A stretch of 24,681 nucleotides of DNA from Candidatus Latescibacter anaerobius SCGC AAA252-E07 (GTDB lineage Bacteria; Latescibacterota; Latescibacteria; Latescibacterales; Latescibacteraceae): contig AQSL01000125.1 of NCBI GenBank assembly GCA_000403035.1, positions 1-24,681 on the forward strand, written 5' to 3'. Position numbers and translations under genes: made by a program. This document shows positions 9,292 to 17,615 of the stretch, piece by piece (the first letter of the stretch is position 1; every line of letters starts with the position of its first letter). Under the pieces are notes generated by a model that saw only the letters and a program-made list of their open reading frames with translations, did no database searches and had not been told where the DNA came from.

Positions 9292-9921
9292 TTATTTATA
9301 AATATTTAACCCTAATAAAACATGCAATTCATTTGAATCCTGGGTTAAACCGTATTTGATCTGGATAAAAACCGAACGATTGCTCTTTAATGAAAATGTG
9401 GTTCCCGATATAATATATGATTCGAAAGAATAAGTATCATCTACTAAGGTTTTTATAGTGTTTTTTACAATTGTATCTGTTTTTTCCGTTATAACATAAT
9501 ATCCCAGAGTAATTCCGGTAAAAAAGGAAAACCATTTTGTAAATGATCTTTTCAATGTCAGGCTTTCTTCAAGACCGATAGAAGAAACATCGAGACTGTC
9601 TTTTGATGCTCCCCAGAAGTACATGGAAGAAATGAGCTCGATTGAAGGATTAAATATTTCACGTGGTAATTGTGCCCCGACACCAAAACCGACATCAAAT
9701 TCATCTGTAACTACAATACCTGTTTTAAGACCAAAGCTCTTGAAACCGCACTTCGCAATACATTTGTTAATCGAATTTTCGATTGATGTAGGTCTTTCTT
9801 CATCGGTTTCATTTTCTGCACATAATGGCTCAGATGATACCATAATACAAACAATTAAAAAAACGAAAGAGATAAAATGTTTTGAAAAATCAATACAATA
9901 TATTTTTATCTTCATTATCAA
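9292..9921 (-). CDS. Signal-peptide protein, possible outer-membrane beta-barrel, function unknown
   Basis: I do not recognise a named family. The 209-residue product has a signal peptide (basic start, hydrophobic FISFVFLIVCIMV, likely cleavage after LCA near residue 35), two cysteines close together (NKCIAKC), then alternating polar/hydrophobic strands such as FGLKTGIVV, DVGFGVGAQ and FSFFTGITLGYYVI, ending in HVLLGLNIYK with an aromatic near the end. This suggests a small beta-barrel or a periplasmic beta protein. TTG at 9921 has an AGGA site at normal distance; ATG at 9915 is two codons in and slightly far from it, so either could be the start. It is transcribed alone, convergent with the LOG gene, and its upstream region contains repeats. 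Confidence 0.65.
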   Translation of the reverse strand: MIMKIKIYCIDFSKHFISFVFLIVCIMVSSEPLCAENETDEERPTSIENSINKCIAKCGFKSFGLKTGIVVTDEFDVGFGVGAQLPREIFNPSIELISSMYFWGASKDSLDVSSIGLEESLTLKRSFTKWFSFFTGITLGYYVITEKTDTIVKNTIKTLVDDTYSFESYIISGTTFSLKSNRSVFIQIKYGLTQDSNELHVLLGLNIYK

Positions 9922-9937
9922 GAAATTTCCTGGTTCA

Positions 9938-9956
9938 GACGCAAAGCGTCTCTATA
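9938..9956 (+). repeat. Small palindromic repeat, copy 1
   Basis: GACGCAAAGCGTCTCTATA is identical to the copy at 10094-10112. It has 5-base arms around AAA followed by the conserved tail TCTATA and then an A-run. The exact match including the tail suggests a dispersed REP-like element. Confidence 0.7.
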
Positions 9957-10064
9957 TAAAAATGAAAAAATTATATAACCTCAGATAACCACGGATATAC
10001 ACGGATAAAAAAAGAAAAATAATTGCATATTTATGTAATGTATAATAAATAGTGCGCCTGCAAA

Positions 10065-10083
10065 ACGTCTTTTTTAAAGACGT
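10065..10083. repeat. Related hairpin with 8-base arms
   Basis: ACGTCTTT / AAAGACGT pair around a three-base T loop, followed by ATAAAAA. It lies 11 bases before repeat copy 2 and shares the GACG/CGTC core and A-rich tail, so it may be a diverged member of the same family. A terminator role is less likely, as no gene ends here. Confidence 0.5.
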
Positions 10084-10093
10084 ATAAAAATTG

Positions 10094-10112
10094 GACGCAA
10101 AGCGTCTCTATA
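10094..10112 (+). repeat. Small palindromic repeat, copy 2
   Basis: Identical over 19 bases to 9938-9956, in the same orientation 156 bases away, and followed by an A-run in both cases. Confidence 0.7.
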
Positions 10113-10373
10113 AAAAAGAGAGAATAATAAGTAAGATAGTAACCATACATATGCAGGCAGATAAACCCGGGTGAATGATGAATTACGAAACTTACATGAA
10201 CACAGAACGGCCGACTCATCGGTTAAAAAAAATGCGCAAAAGTGCAAGGTCATGAAGCACAGTGATATAAAATACCTGAATGAGCACGTAATATTTTGGT
10301 GTATGACCTGAACCGTAAGTTTTGAAGTTTGAATTCAATGAAGGGAAAACAGTCGAATGCAGGGAGTGTTTTC

Positions 10374-10402
10374 TTGACTCTTTATAAAAAAAACGATATA
10401 TT
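10374..10402 (+). promoter_or_regulatory. Sigma70-type promoter for hisS-aspS
   Basis: TTGACT (10374-10379), a 17-base spacer and TATATT (10397-10402) form a strong consensus match about 58 bases before the hisS ATG. The context TTTTCTTGACT resembles the phoH leader promoter (TTTTCCTTGACT), supporting a common housekeeping promoter style. Confidence 0.72.
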
Positions 10403-10460
10403 ATAAAACTTATTTTAAATAACAATTTACTGGGTACCCTGTCGGGTTGAAGAGTCTGAA

Positions 10461-11729
10461 ATGAATACTTTCAAAGCTATAAAAGGTGCTTATGATATAG
10501 TGCCGGGTGATGTTGAAACCTGGCAGGAAATCGAACGTGTGGTTCGTGAAAAAATGGAGCTCTATGGGTATTCTGAAATCCGTACACCGATTTTTGAGGA
10601 AACAGGCCTTTTTGCCCGTTCTATAGGAGAAGATACTGATATTGTCGTGAAAGAAATGTATACTTTCAGAGATATGGGTGACAGGAACCTCACACTTCGG
10701 CCTGAGGGCACAGCATCTGTTGTACGTTCATTTATTGAGCACTCGCTCCATCAAAAGGGACTTGCCCAGGCACTATGGTACATGGGACCAATGTTCCGTC
10801 AAGAACGACCGCAGAAAGGCCGGCAAAGACAATTTCATCAATTTGGCGTGGAAGTCATTGGTTCGCTTTCTCCTGTTGTTGATGCGGATGTCATGATACT
10901 TTTTGACGATATTGCACGGAGTTTAGGTTTGGATAAGGTAAAATTCACCATTAATTCCCTTGGCGGTTCTGAGAGCCGGAAAAGGTATGTTGCGAAACTT
11001 GTTGCATTTCTTGAAAAAGTGGAAGACAGGCTTTGCGGAGACTGCAAAAGAAGAAAAGAGACAAATCCCCTTCGGGTTCTCGATTGCAAAGTACCCGGAT
11101 GCCGGCAGGTTGTGCATAATTCGGATGAATTGCCCAGAACTTTTGACTGCCTGACTTCAGAGGATGAATACCACTATACATCGGTAAAAGAATATCTTGA
11201 AGGGGCATCTGTTACGTTTGAAGAAAATCCTTTTCTTGTCCGCGGTCTTGATTATTATACGGGCACTGTTTTTGAAGTGGATTATGAGGGACTCGGCGCA
11301 CAGTCTGCGGTAATGGGGGGTGGCAGGTATGATAACCTCATACAAGAGCTTGGGGGGCCCGATCTGCCTGCGGTAGGTTTCGCATGCGGCATAGAACGGC
11401 TGATTCTCGCCATGAAAGCTGCCGGCACTGTTTCCCGGGAAAAAGAATTGGATGTGTACATTGTAAACACATTGCAGAAATCCGATAGAGCACTGAAATA
11501 TCTTACTATTTTGAGACGTAAAAACATATCGTCTGTTATGGGTTACCTTGACAGAAGCATGAAAGCCCAGATGAGAGCAGCAGCGAAATATAGAGCAAAA
11601 TATGCTCTTATACTTGAACCTGATGACGATATGGTGAGTGCAAGAAACATGATAGAATCCAAGCAGAATAAAATGCCGTTTAACACATTTCTTGATATTG
11701 TCAGAGAAAATAAATCATTAAAAAAATAA
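10461..11729 (+). CDS. hisS: Histidyl-tRNA synthetase
   Basis: This 422-residue class II synthetase attaches histidine to tRNA-His in the cytoplasm. It starts FKAIKGAYDIVPGD as expected. Class II motif 2 is FRQERPQKGRQRQFHQFG at about 112-129, a histidine-specific loop LVRGLDYYTGTVFEV lies near 259-273, and GFACGIERL is motif 3. The C-terminal anticodon-binding domain (from about residue 333, DVYIVNTLQ) is complete. A cysteine pair around residues 193-212 (CGDCKRR, CKVPGC) resembles the zinc-like insertion in many bacterial HisRS. GAAGAG lies upstream of the ATG. aspS follows after 33 bases, the classic hisS-aspS pair. No T-box-like leader is seen. Confidence 0.97.
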   Translation: MNTFKAIKGAYDIVPGDVETWQEIERVVREKMELYGYSEIRTPIFEETGLFARSIGEDTDIVVKEMYTFRDMGDRNLTLRPEGTASVVRSFIEHSLHQKGLAQALWYMGPMFRQERPQKGRQRQFHQFGVEVIGSLSPVVDADVMILFDDIARSLGLDKVKFTINSLGGSESRKRYVAKLVAFLEKVEDRLCGDCKRRKETNPLRVLDCKVPGCRQVVHNSDELPRTFDCLTSEDEYHYTSVKEYLEGASVTFEENPFLVRGLDYYTGTVFEVDYEGLGAQSAVMGGGRYDNLIQELGGPDLPAVGFACGIERLILAMKAAGTVSREKELDVYIVNTLQKSDRALKYLTILRRKNISSVMGYLDRSMKAQMRAAAKYRAKYALILEPDDDMVSARNMIESKQNKMPFNTFLDIVRENKSLKK

Positions 11730-11762
11730 ACATAATTATAGAAATATACGAGGGTAATTAAT

Positions 11763-13535
11763 TTGCGACTGAAAAGAACCGAGAAAAATGGCAAACTCAG
11801 ACTTTCCGATAAAGGTAAAGAAGTTGTACTTTCCGGGTGGGTACACAGAAGGCGTGACCACGGCGGTGTTATTTTTGTTGACCTGCATGACCGCTGGGGG
11901 CTGACCCAGATTGTGTTCAATCCTGAACACAGCCCTGAAAGTCATGCTATTGCCGAGCAGATAAGGCCGGAATGGGTTCTATCCGTGCATGGTTTCGTCC
12001 GTCCGCGTATGGAAGGGATGGCCAATCCGAATCTCGCTACGGGCGACATTGAGGTGTTCTGTGATGATATTGAGATTCTCAGCAAATCGAAACCTGTTCC
12101 CTTTCCGCTCGATGATTATTCCGATGTCGGAGAAGAGATTCGTCTTAAATACCGATATCTCGACCTGCGACGTGAGGAATTACGGCAAAACCTGATTTTT
12201 CGTTCAAATGTGGCTGCTATAACCCGTAATTACCTGCTTGAAAGGGAGTTTTTAGAGGTAGAAACGCCGTTTTTTATGAAAAGCACTCCCGAGGGCGCCC
12301 GTGATTTCCTCGTGCCCTCACGGAAATTTCCCGGCAAGTTCTATGCGCTTCCTCAATCACCACAGATTTACAAGCAGATTCTTATGCTTTCAGGATTTGA
12401 CAAATATTTTCAGATCACCAAATGTTTCAGGGATGAGGACCTTCGCAGAGACCGTCAGCCGGAATTCACCCAGATCGATCTTGAAATGAGTTTTGTCGAT
12501 GAAGAGGATGTGTTACAGATTATTGAGGGGCTTGTGGTTGAGATTTTCGATAAAGCAATGAACATAAAATCCGGCAAGAAGATTCCGAGATTAACATATG
12601 CCGAGGCCATGGACAAATATGGTGTTGATAAGCCGGACACGCGTTTCGGTTTAGAACTTGTAAATGTCGGAGACATTGTATCGCCGTGTGAATTCAAGGT
12701 TTTTCTGGATGTTCTCGAAGAGGGAGGCCTGATAAAATCTATTAATGTCAAGGGCGATATGTCTCTTTCGAGGAGCCGGATTGACGGCCTTATTACCTAT
12801 TCGCAGGAGCAAGGAGCGGGTGGAATGGCCTGGATGAAAATGACCGATAATGGCCTTGAATCAAGTATTGTTAAATTTTTCAGTGAAGCAATACTCAAGG
12901 AACTTGTTGATAGAATGGATGCCAAACCGGGTGATTTGCTTCTTTTTGTTGCCGACAAACCTCATATTGTCAACAAAACACTCGGGGCGGTACGACTCAA
13001 ACTGGGACAGGATTTGAAACTCATTGACGAATCGCGGTTTGATGCATTATTTGTGACGGAGTTTCCTCTGTTTGAACTGGATAATGAAACGGGAGAGATG
13101 GTGTCAATGCATCATCCGTTTACTTCCCCGATGGAAGAGGATCTGCAGTTCCTCGATACCGAGCCGCTGAAAGTGCGTTCACGGGCGTATGATTTCGTTC
13201 TGAATGGAACCGAGATAGCGTCCGGTTCAATCAGGATATATGACATAGATATGCAGATGCGAATGCTTAAATTTCTCGGTTTTTCAGAGGAAGAGACGAG
13301 GGAAAAATTCGGATTTTTACTGGAGGCTTTTGAATACGGACCTCCGCCGCATGGTGGTGCTGCATTCGGTTTTGACAGATTTATCATGCTTTTAAGGGGA
13401 GCTTCCTCGATCAGGGATGTCATTGCTTTTCCAAAAACCAACCAGGCGATTTCTCTGATGGATGATACACCTTCTCCTGTGTCCGATGAGCAGCTTAAAG
13501 AACTGGGTATAAAAATGAGGAAAAAGCAGTCTTGA
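11763..13535 (+). CDS. aspS: Aspartyl-tRNA synthetase, bacterial type, likely non-discriminating
   Basis: A 590-residue bacterial AspRS: N-terminal OB-fold anticodon domain (GWVHRRRDHGGVIF), class II core with motif 2 FRDEDLRRDRQPEFTQID at about 223-240, the bacterial GAD insertion (about 290-420), and motif 3 GGAAFGFDRFIMLL near the C-terminus. It starts with TTG; a GAGGG ribosome site sits about nine bases upstream, and the family N-terminus agrees. In the anticodon domain, His33 and Gly85 occupy the positions where E. coli has Leu and Lys. His and Gly at these positions mark AspRS enzymes that also charge tRNA-Asn, for later amidation by GatCAB. This residue reading is from memory of the Pseudomonas enzyme, so tRNA-Asn use is inference. 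Confidence 0.96.
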   Translation: MRLKRTEKNGKLRLSDKGKEVVLSGWVHRRRDHGGVIFVDLHDRWGLTQIVFNPEHSPESHAIAEQIRPEWVLSVHGFVRPRMEGMANPNLATGDIEVFCDDIEILSKSKPVPFPLDDYSDVGEEIRLKYRYLDLRREELRQNLIFRSNVAAITRNYLLEREFLEVETPFFMKSTPEGARDFLVPSRKFPGKFYALPQSPQIYKQILMLSGFDKYFQITKCFRDEDLRRDRQPEFTQIDLEMSFVDEEDVLQIIEGLVVEIFDKAMNIKSGKKIPRLTYAEAMDKYGVDKPDTRFGLELVNVGDIVSPCEFKVFLDVLEEGGLIKSINVKGDMSLSRSRIDGLITYSQEQGAGGMAWMKMTDNGLESSIVKFFSEAILKELVDRMDAKPGDLLLFVADKPHIVNKTLGAVRLKLGQDLKLIDESRFDALFVTEFPLFELDNETGEMVSMHHPFTSPMEEDLQFLDTEPLKVRSRAYDFVLNGTEIASGSIRIYDIDMQMRMLKFLGFSEEETREKFGFLLEAFEYGPPPHGGAAFGFDRFIMLLRGASSIRDVIAFPKTNQAISLMDDTPSPVSDEQLKELGIKMRKKQS

Positions 13536-13687
13536 AAAAAAATTCAGAATAATCAAAAATATTTTAAATAGCATTGAAAATAAATTTGAAATCGTGAATA
13601 TAGTATCCTGTTCTAAATACTGAATATTTTAACCTGTATACCCATAAAATGGAAGGTAAATGAGGAATAGTACAACAAACGTTTTCC

Positions 13688-13715
13688 TTGACTTTTTGAA
13701 AAAAAAGTATATTAT
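13688..13715 (+). promoter_or_regulatory. Sigma70-type promoter of the phoH leader
   Basis: TTGACT (13688-13693), 16 bases, then TATTAT (13710-13715). Transcription should begin near 13722. The local context closely matches the hisS promoter. Confidence 0.7.
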
Positions 13716-13800
13716 TACTAACAAGTTAATTGGTTCTAAATCATAAATAGTGTATGAATCATAGAAAATCTAATAGTAAATAAGAATAGTGTAACTATGG

Positions 13801-13837
13801 CTCCCGTGGATGCATAGCTGTCCGGGGGTTTTTTTTT
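13801..13837 (+). terminator. Intrinsic terminator or attenuator in the phoH leader
   Basis: CTCCC and GGA on the left pair with TCC and GGGGG on the right (one G-U pair, a two-base bulge and a ten-base loop), followed by nine T residues at 13829-13837. It lies inside the transcribed leader. CATAG in its loop (13813-13817) can pair with CTATG just upstream (13795-13799), offering a small alternative fold. Confidence 0.78.
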
Positions 13838-13860
13838 AATTTTCAAGAAGTGGTAAAAAT

Positions 13861-14856
13861 TTGAGCACAGAATCTGTCGAAATTTTACATCCCTCAAGTT
13901 CGAGTTACCAGGATTTATTCGGTTGTGGCGACCATAATGTCCGAATGGTTGAAGATAGATATGGGGTCCAGGTTGTATGCCGTGATGGAGCAGTTAAAGT
14001 AATAGGTGATAAAGCTTCTGCAAAAATGGCTGCAAAAATAATAAAGGAAATGGAGACACTGATTTCATCCGGTACCCAGCTTGACGAGCATACTCTTTCC
14101 TCGGCGCTTGACTATCTGGAAAATGGTGGAGCACCCGGTGAAGTTGGACTGCATACTGTTGTTTTGAATGCCAAGGGCCGTCCGATACGCCCACGTTCTC
14201 TGGGGCAGTGCTTATATGTAGCTGCTATGATGGAAAAGGATATTGTTTTCAGTATAGGTCCTGCAGGTACGGGCAAGACCTTTCTTGCGGTCGCAGTTGC
14301 CGTATCCGCTTTAAAGAACAAAACGATGGATAAAATAATTTTATGCAGACCGGCAGTCGAAGCGGGAGAAAGTCTCGGATATCTTCCCGGCGATCTTAAA
14401 GATAAAGTAGAACCGTACTTTCGCCCACTTTATGATTCGCTGAACGATACGCTTGGTCCCGAAAAGCTTGCCAAACTCCGTGAGTCAGGAGTGGTAGAAA
14501 TCGCTCCATTGGCCTATATGCGCGGAAGAACCCTTGCCAATGCCTATATTATACTCGATGAGGCCCAGAATACGACAACCAGGCAGATGAAAATGCTTTT
14601 AACCAGGCTTGGAGTAAACTCGAAAGTGATTATAAACGGGGATATTACTCAGATCGATCTGCCGGATAATGAAAGGTCGGGTTTGAAACAGGCGATTCAT
14701 ATCCTGTCCGGAATTGAAAAAGTGGGTTTTGTATATCTATCCGACCGCGATGTTGTCAGACACAGACTGGTGAAAGAAATCATTAGAGCATATGGTCTGC
14801 ACGAAGCACAAAAGAATCCTCCGGTTTCCGATGAACAAAGGAAGAATTCTTGCTGA
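13861..14856 (+). CDS. ybeZ: PhoH-family ATPase (YbeZ)
   Basis: A 331-residue P-loop ATPase of the PhoH/YbeZ group, a cytoplasmic partner of the RNase YbeY in rRNA handling. An N-terminal KH-like segment (about 20-70) precedes the PhoH domain with Walker A GPAGTGKT at 133-140, CRPAVEAGESLGYLPGD, Walker B ILDEAQN with D233-E234, and the sensor-like INGDITQIDLP. The start is TTG with only a modest purine-rich stretch (AAGAAGTGG) upstream. The family N-terminus is variable, so the start is moderately sure. Its stop overlaps the pgpH start. Order phoH-pgpH-ybeY is conserved in many bacteria, supporting an operon, and expression may be controlled by the terminator in its leader. Confidence 0.93.
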   Translation: MSTESVEILHPSSSSYQDLFGCGDHNVRMVEDRYGVQVVCRDGAVKVIGDKASAKMAAKIIKEMETLISSGTQLDEHTLSSALDYLENGGAPGEVGLHTVVLNAKGRPIRPRSLGQCLYVAAMMEKDIVFSIGPAGTGKTFLAVAVAVSALKNKTMDKIILCRPAVEAGESLGYLPGDLKDKVEPYFRPLYDSLNDTLGPEKLAKLRESGVVEIAPLAYMRGRTLANAYIILDEAQNTTTRQMKMLLTRLGVNSKVIINGDITQIDLPDNERSGLKQAIHILSGIEKVGFVYLSDRDVVRHRLVKEIIRAYGLHEAQKNPPVSDEQRKNSC

Positions 14857-17168
14857 AAAAACTATTTTTCCAGAAAAAAAACAACCAGAAAAAAATGGGG
14901 CTGGGTAAAGTAACAGAAAAAAAGAAGCTCTTTGATATTCCAAGGATGCTGTTGGCATTTTTTGTCATTATTTCATTATTTAGTATCTATATTTCGATGT
15001 CTTCGAGAAGCGCCGACACGGTCGAATATTCTTTTCCTAATCTCAAGGAAGGTGATATTTCCCATAAGCGGGAGATCGCACCGTTTGATTTTAATGTTCG
15101 CAAACCCCAGAAACAGCTTGAAGAAGAACACAGAATAGCTGCCCAGAGTATCCTTCCGGTTTTTCGTCTCGATGAAACTGTATTCGATGAAATCAATTCC
15201 ACTATTGACACCCTTTTCACTGTTATCGGTTCGCTTTCCCAGAAAGATATTCCCGATTCAATTTCAAGTGAATTAAAGGATTCTATCGCAGATATCATAA
15301 CATTTTCAGAAATTGACTCGCTGTTAAAAATTATTGACAGCAAGAAAAAATCTCTATCCGAAAAAGAAATAAGCACAGCAATGAAGGAATCTTTTGATAA
15401 TATTTCCGAACTTCTCATTGTTCCGAGCAAGATTTCCATGACAAATATTACCGATGACCTTTTTGTCCTTGAAAACGGAGATACGGTAAGTGTTGAAATG
15501 ACAATAGAGGTTGATGCTGCGGGTGATTATTTGATGTATTCATTTCAAAACAAATTTGAGAAAGTACTGAAACAAAATGAAATAAAAACATTTCAGAATA
15601 TTATTCTGGGTTTACTCAAACCGAACCTTCTCTATGATAGAAAAACAACAATCGAAAAACGTAATAACGCTCGTGATTCCGTTCCGATTTATTCGGCATC
15701 ATTTAAGGAAAATGAAAGAATTATTGATGCCAATGTTCCCGTAACAAAAAAACAGTTGGAAATACTTGATGCGCTGAAAAAAGAAATTGCGGAACGATCG
15801 TTCAGGGAAAAAAGGTTGAGACATTACGCTGTTGCCATAGGGAAATCTCTTATAGGTATTGGTATTATTAGCGTTATCGTTGGTTTTATTTATATGTATC
15901 GAAAAAAAATCTATGCTTCATTCTCTCGATTACTGTTGCTTGTTATTATTTCTTCACTTCCTATTATTGTAGGTTTTTATTCCTCCTGGAGCGGAGATAT
16001 TTCGGAATTTCTTGTGCCGATTGCTATTGCAGCCATACTTGTTACTATTCTTTTTGATGCCGAGCTGGGTATTCTGATTTCGCTGGGAGTTTCACTCATT
16101 GTTTCATCATTTATTTCTGGTGCAGGGTACCGGATGGGTGTGATTTATTTTCTTTCCGGCTGTGTCGGAGTTTTTACCGTCGGACGTGTCCGTCATAGAA
16201 GAGAATTTTACCGTTCTATGTTGCTTGTACCGGTAACTATGGCTGTTTCAATTGCAGCAACGAACGACTGGATAACAAACACATCGTATGCAAATGTCGG
16301 GTATGATATATTTTTCGGCGTATTAAACGGTTTTTTCTGTCCGATCATTGCAATCGGTTTGTTACCGTTACTGGAAAGCCTGTTCAAGGTCACGACAGAT
16401 ATAACTCTGCTGGAACTTTCGGATTTGAATAATCCTTTGCTCAGAGAACTTGCGGTAAAAGCTCCGGGAACGTATTCATCCGTACTTGTGGTCGGTACTC
16501 TCGCAGAAGCTGCAGCAGAAAAAGTAGCCGCCAATCCGCTTCTCTGCCGTGTGGGTTCATACTATCATGATATTGGTAAAATATCTAACCCGGAATATTT
16601 TATCGAGAATCAAATGGGAGGCAAAAACCCTCATGATCGTATCACACCTCACATGAGTGCGCTGGTTATTGCATCGCATGTAAAAGAGGGATATGAACTT
16701 GGTGTGAAGCATGGTCTTCCGGAAGCTGTTCTGGATATCATTAAACAGCATCATGGGACGAGTCTTATGCAGTTAATATATCATAAGGCGGAAGAGGAAG
16801 CGAAAGGCAAACCGGTCGACGATTCAAATTTCAGGTATCCGGGACCTAAACCGCAAACCCGTGAAGCGGCAATTGTGATGCTTGCCGATCTTGTGGAAGC
16901 TGCGAGCAGATCTGTCCAGGAACGGTCTCCCGGCAGGTTTAAGGCGCTTATAAATACAATAATTCAGAAACGTTTTATCGATGGTGAGCTCGGTGAATGC
17001 GAACTTACGTTAAAAGACCTGCATATAATCGAGGAAAGTTTTCTTCCTGTTCTTGTCGGCACCCATCACGGCCGTATTCAGTATCCCTGGCAGAAGGATG
17101 AAAACATCGCCGGAAAAAAGACCGAAGTCGATAGTTCCCCGAATACAGATTCAAAGGAGAAAAAATAA
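14850..17168 (+). CDS. pgpH: 7TM-HD membrane phosphodiesterase (PgpH/YqfF type) with an altered HD motif
   Basis: A 772-residue protein. Residues 1-32 are cytosolic and basic. One membrane helix lies at about 33-51, then a large external 7TMR-HDED domain (about 52-322), seven membrane helices (about 325-500) and a cytosolic HD domain (about 520-740). PgpH relatives hydrolyse cyclic di-AMP using a two-metal centre. Seen here are H573-D574 (YYHDIGK), FIENQMGGKNPHD, H610 (ASHVKEG), H634-H635 (QHHG) and D680 (LADLVEA). The first His of the site, normally in APGTYxHS, is Ser544 (APGTYSSV). This may weaken or abolish catalysis or shift it to a sensor role. It starts with TTG overlapping the ybeZ stop, six bases after AAGGAAG. 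ybeY follows within three bases. Confidence 0.92.
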   Translation: MLKKLFFQKKNNQKKMGLGKVTEKKKLFDIPRMLLAFFVIISLFSIYISMSSRSADTVEYSFPNLKEGDISHKREIAPFDFNVRKPQKQLEEEHRIAAQSILPVFRLDETVFDEINSTIDTLFTVIGSLSQKDIPDSISSELKDSIADIITFSEIDSLLKIIDSKKKSLSEKEISTAMKESFDNISELLIVPSKISMTNITDDLFVLENGDTVSVEMTIEVDAAGDYLMYSFQNKFEKVLKQNEIKTFQNIILGLLKPNLLYDRKTTIEKRNNARDSVPIYSASFKENERIIDANVPVTKKQLEILDALKKEIAERSFREKRLRHYAVAIGKSLIGIGIISVIVGFIYMYRKKIYASFSRLLLLVIISSLPIIVGFYSSWSGDISEFLVPIAIAAILVTILFDAELGILISLGVSLIVSSFISGAGYRMGVIYFLSGCVGVFTVGRVRHRREFYRSMLLVPVTMAVSIAATNDWITNTSYANVGYDIFFGVLNGFFCPIIAIGLLPLLESLFKVTTDITLLELSDLNNPLLRELAVKAPGTYSSVLVVGTLAEAAAEKVAANPLLCRVGSYYHDIGKISNPEYFIENQMGGKNPHDRITPHMSALVIASHVKEGYELGVKHGLPEAVLDIIKQHHGTSLMQLIYHKAEEEAKGKPVDDSNFRYPGPKPQTREAAIVMLADLVEAASRSVQERSPGRFKALINTIIQKRFIDGELGECELTLKDLHIIEESFLPVLVGTHHGRIQYPWQKDENIAGKKTEVDSSPNTDSKEKK

Positions 17169-17170
17169 GG

Positions 17171-17614
17171 TTGCTACTCGTTGAAGTTTTTGTAAGTGAA
17201 GAAGTATTTGACCTTTTTCCTTTCGAGCGGGAAGATATCCGTGCCTATTCGAGTACCGTTTTAAAATCGAACGAAATTATTCGCGGTGATATAAATGTCG
17301 TTTTTATCGGCGATAAAAAAATGACCGAGTTGAATACAGAGTATAAAAAACGTGAAGGTTCAACAGATGTGCTGAGTTTTGATCTTTCTGACGAGTCTTC
17401 GGATTGTATGGAAGGCGAGGTTTATGTTTCGCTGGAGCGTGCCAAAAAACAGGCGCTGGAATGTAATGTTCCTTTTCAAGAGGAAATTATCCGCCTGGTT
17501 ACGCATGGCCTGTTACATCTTGCCGGAAGAACGCATAAAAGCGAAGAAGACTATAGCTCGATGATGTCAGATACTGAACGTTATGTCAGGGATTTTTTTA
17601 ACATGGAGCATTGA
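17171..17614 (+). CDS. ybeY: Endoribonuclease YbeY (rRNA maturation factor)
   Basis: A 147-residue zinc metalloprotein with the signature HGLLHLAGRTH: H112, H116 and H122 are the metal ligands (usual HGxLHLxGYDH). The conserved strand DVLSFDLSDE lies in the middle. YbeY trims 16S rRNA ends and helps ribosome quality control, and usually works with YbeZ, encoded two genes upstream. The start is TTG; an AAGGAG site sits inside the end of pgpH about ten bases before it. RTH in place of YDH keeps the third ligand. The stop abuts the next start, so translation is probably coupled. Confidence 0.94.
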   Translation: MLLVEVFVSEEVFDLFPFEREDIRAYSSTVLKSNEIIRGDINVVFIGDKKMTELNTEYKKREGSTDVLSFDLSDESSDCMEGEVYVSLERAKKQALECNVPFQEEIIRLVTHGLLHLAGRTHKSEEDYSSMMSDTERYVRDFFNMEH

Positions 17615-17615
17615 A

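Larger units (their letters stand above)
9922..10460. other. Gene-free 539-base stretch with small palindromic repeats
   Basis: No credible gene is seen; short frames on both strands lack ribosome sites and family features. It contains two copies of a GACGC-AAA-GCGTC palindrome, a related hairpin between them, a TAACCACGGATATACACGGATA segment of a low-complexity type often dispersed in genomes, and the hisS promoter at its right end. Confidence 0.7.
13536..13860 (+). other. Intergenic leader before the phoH cluster
   Basis: No reading frame is credible. The stretch holds a promoter (13688-13715), a leader of about 80 bases, and an intrinsic terminator (13801-13837) ending 23 bases before the phoH start. 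A short RNA of about 115 bases would result if termination is efficient, so an attenuator or a small RNA gene is possible. Confidence 0.6.

Noticed and set aside
9938..10112. CRISPR array
   Set aside because: There are only two identical short palindromes 156 bases apart, with no regular spacer length and no cas gene.
17583..17615. Upstream ATG start of the CNNM gene
   Set aside because: It would overlap ybeY by 32 bases, while the TTG at 17616 has GGAG seven bases ahead.
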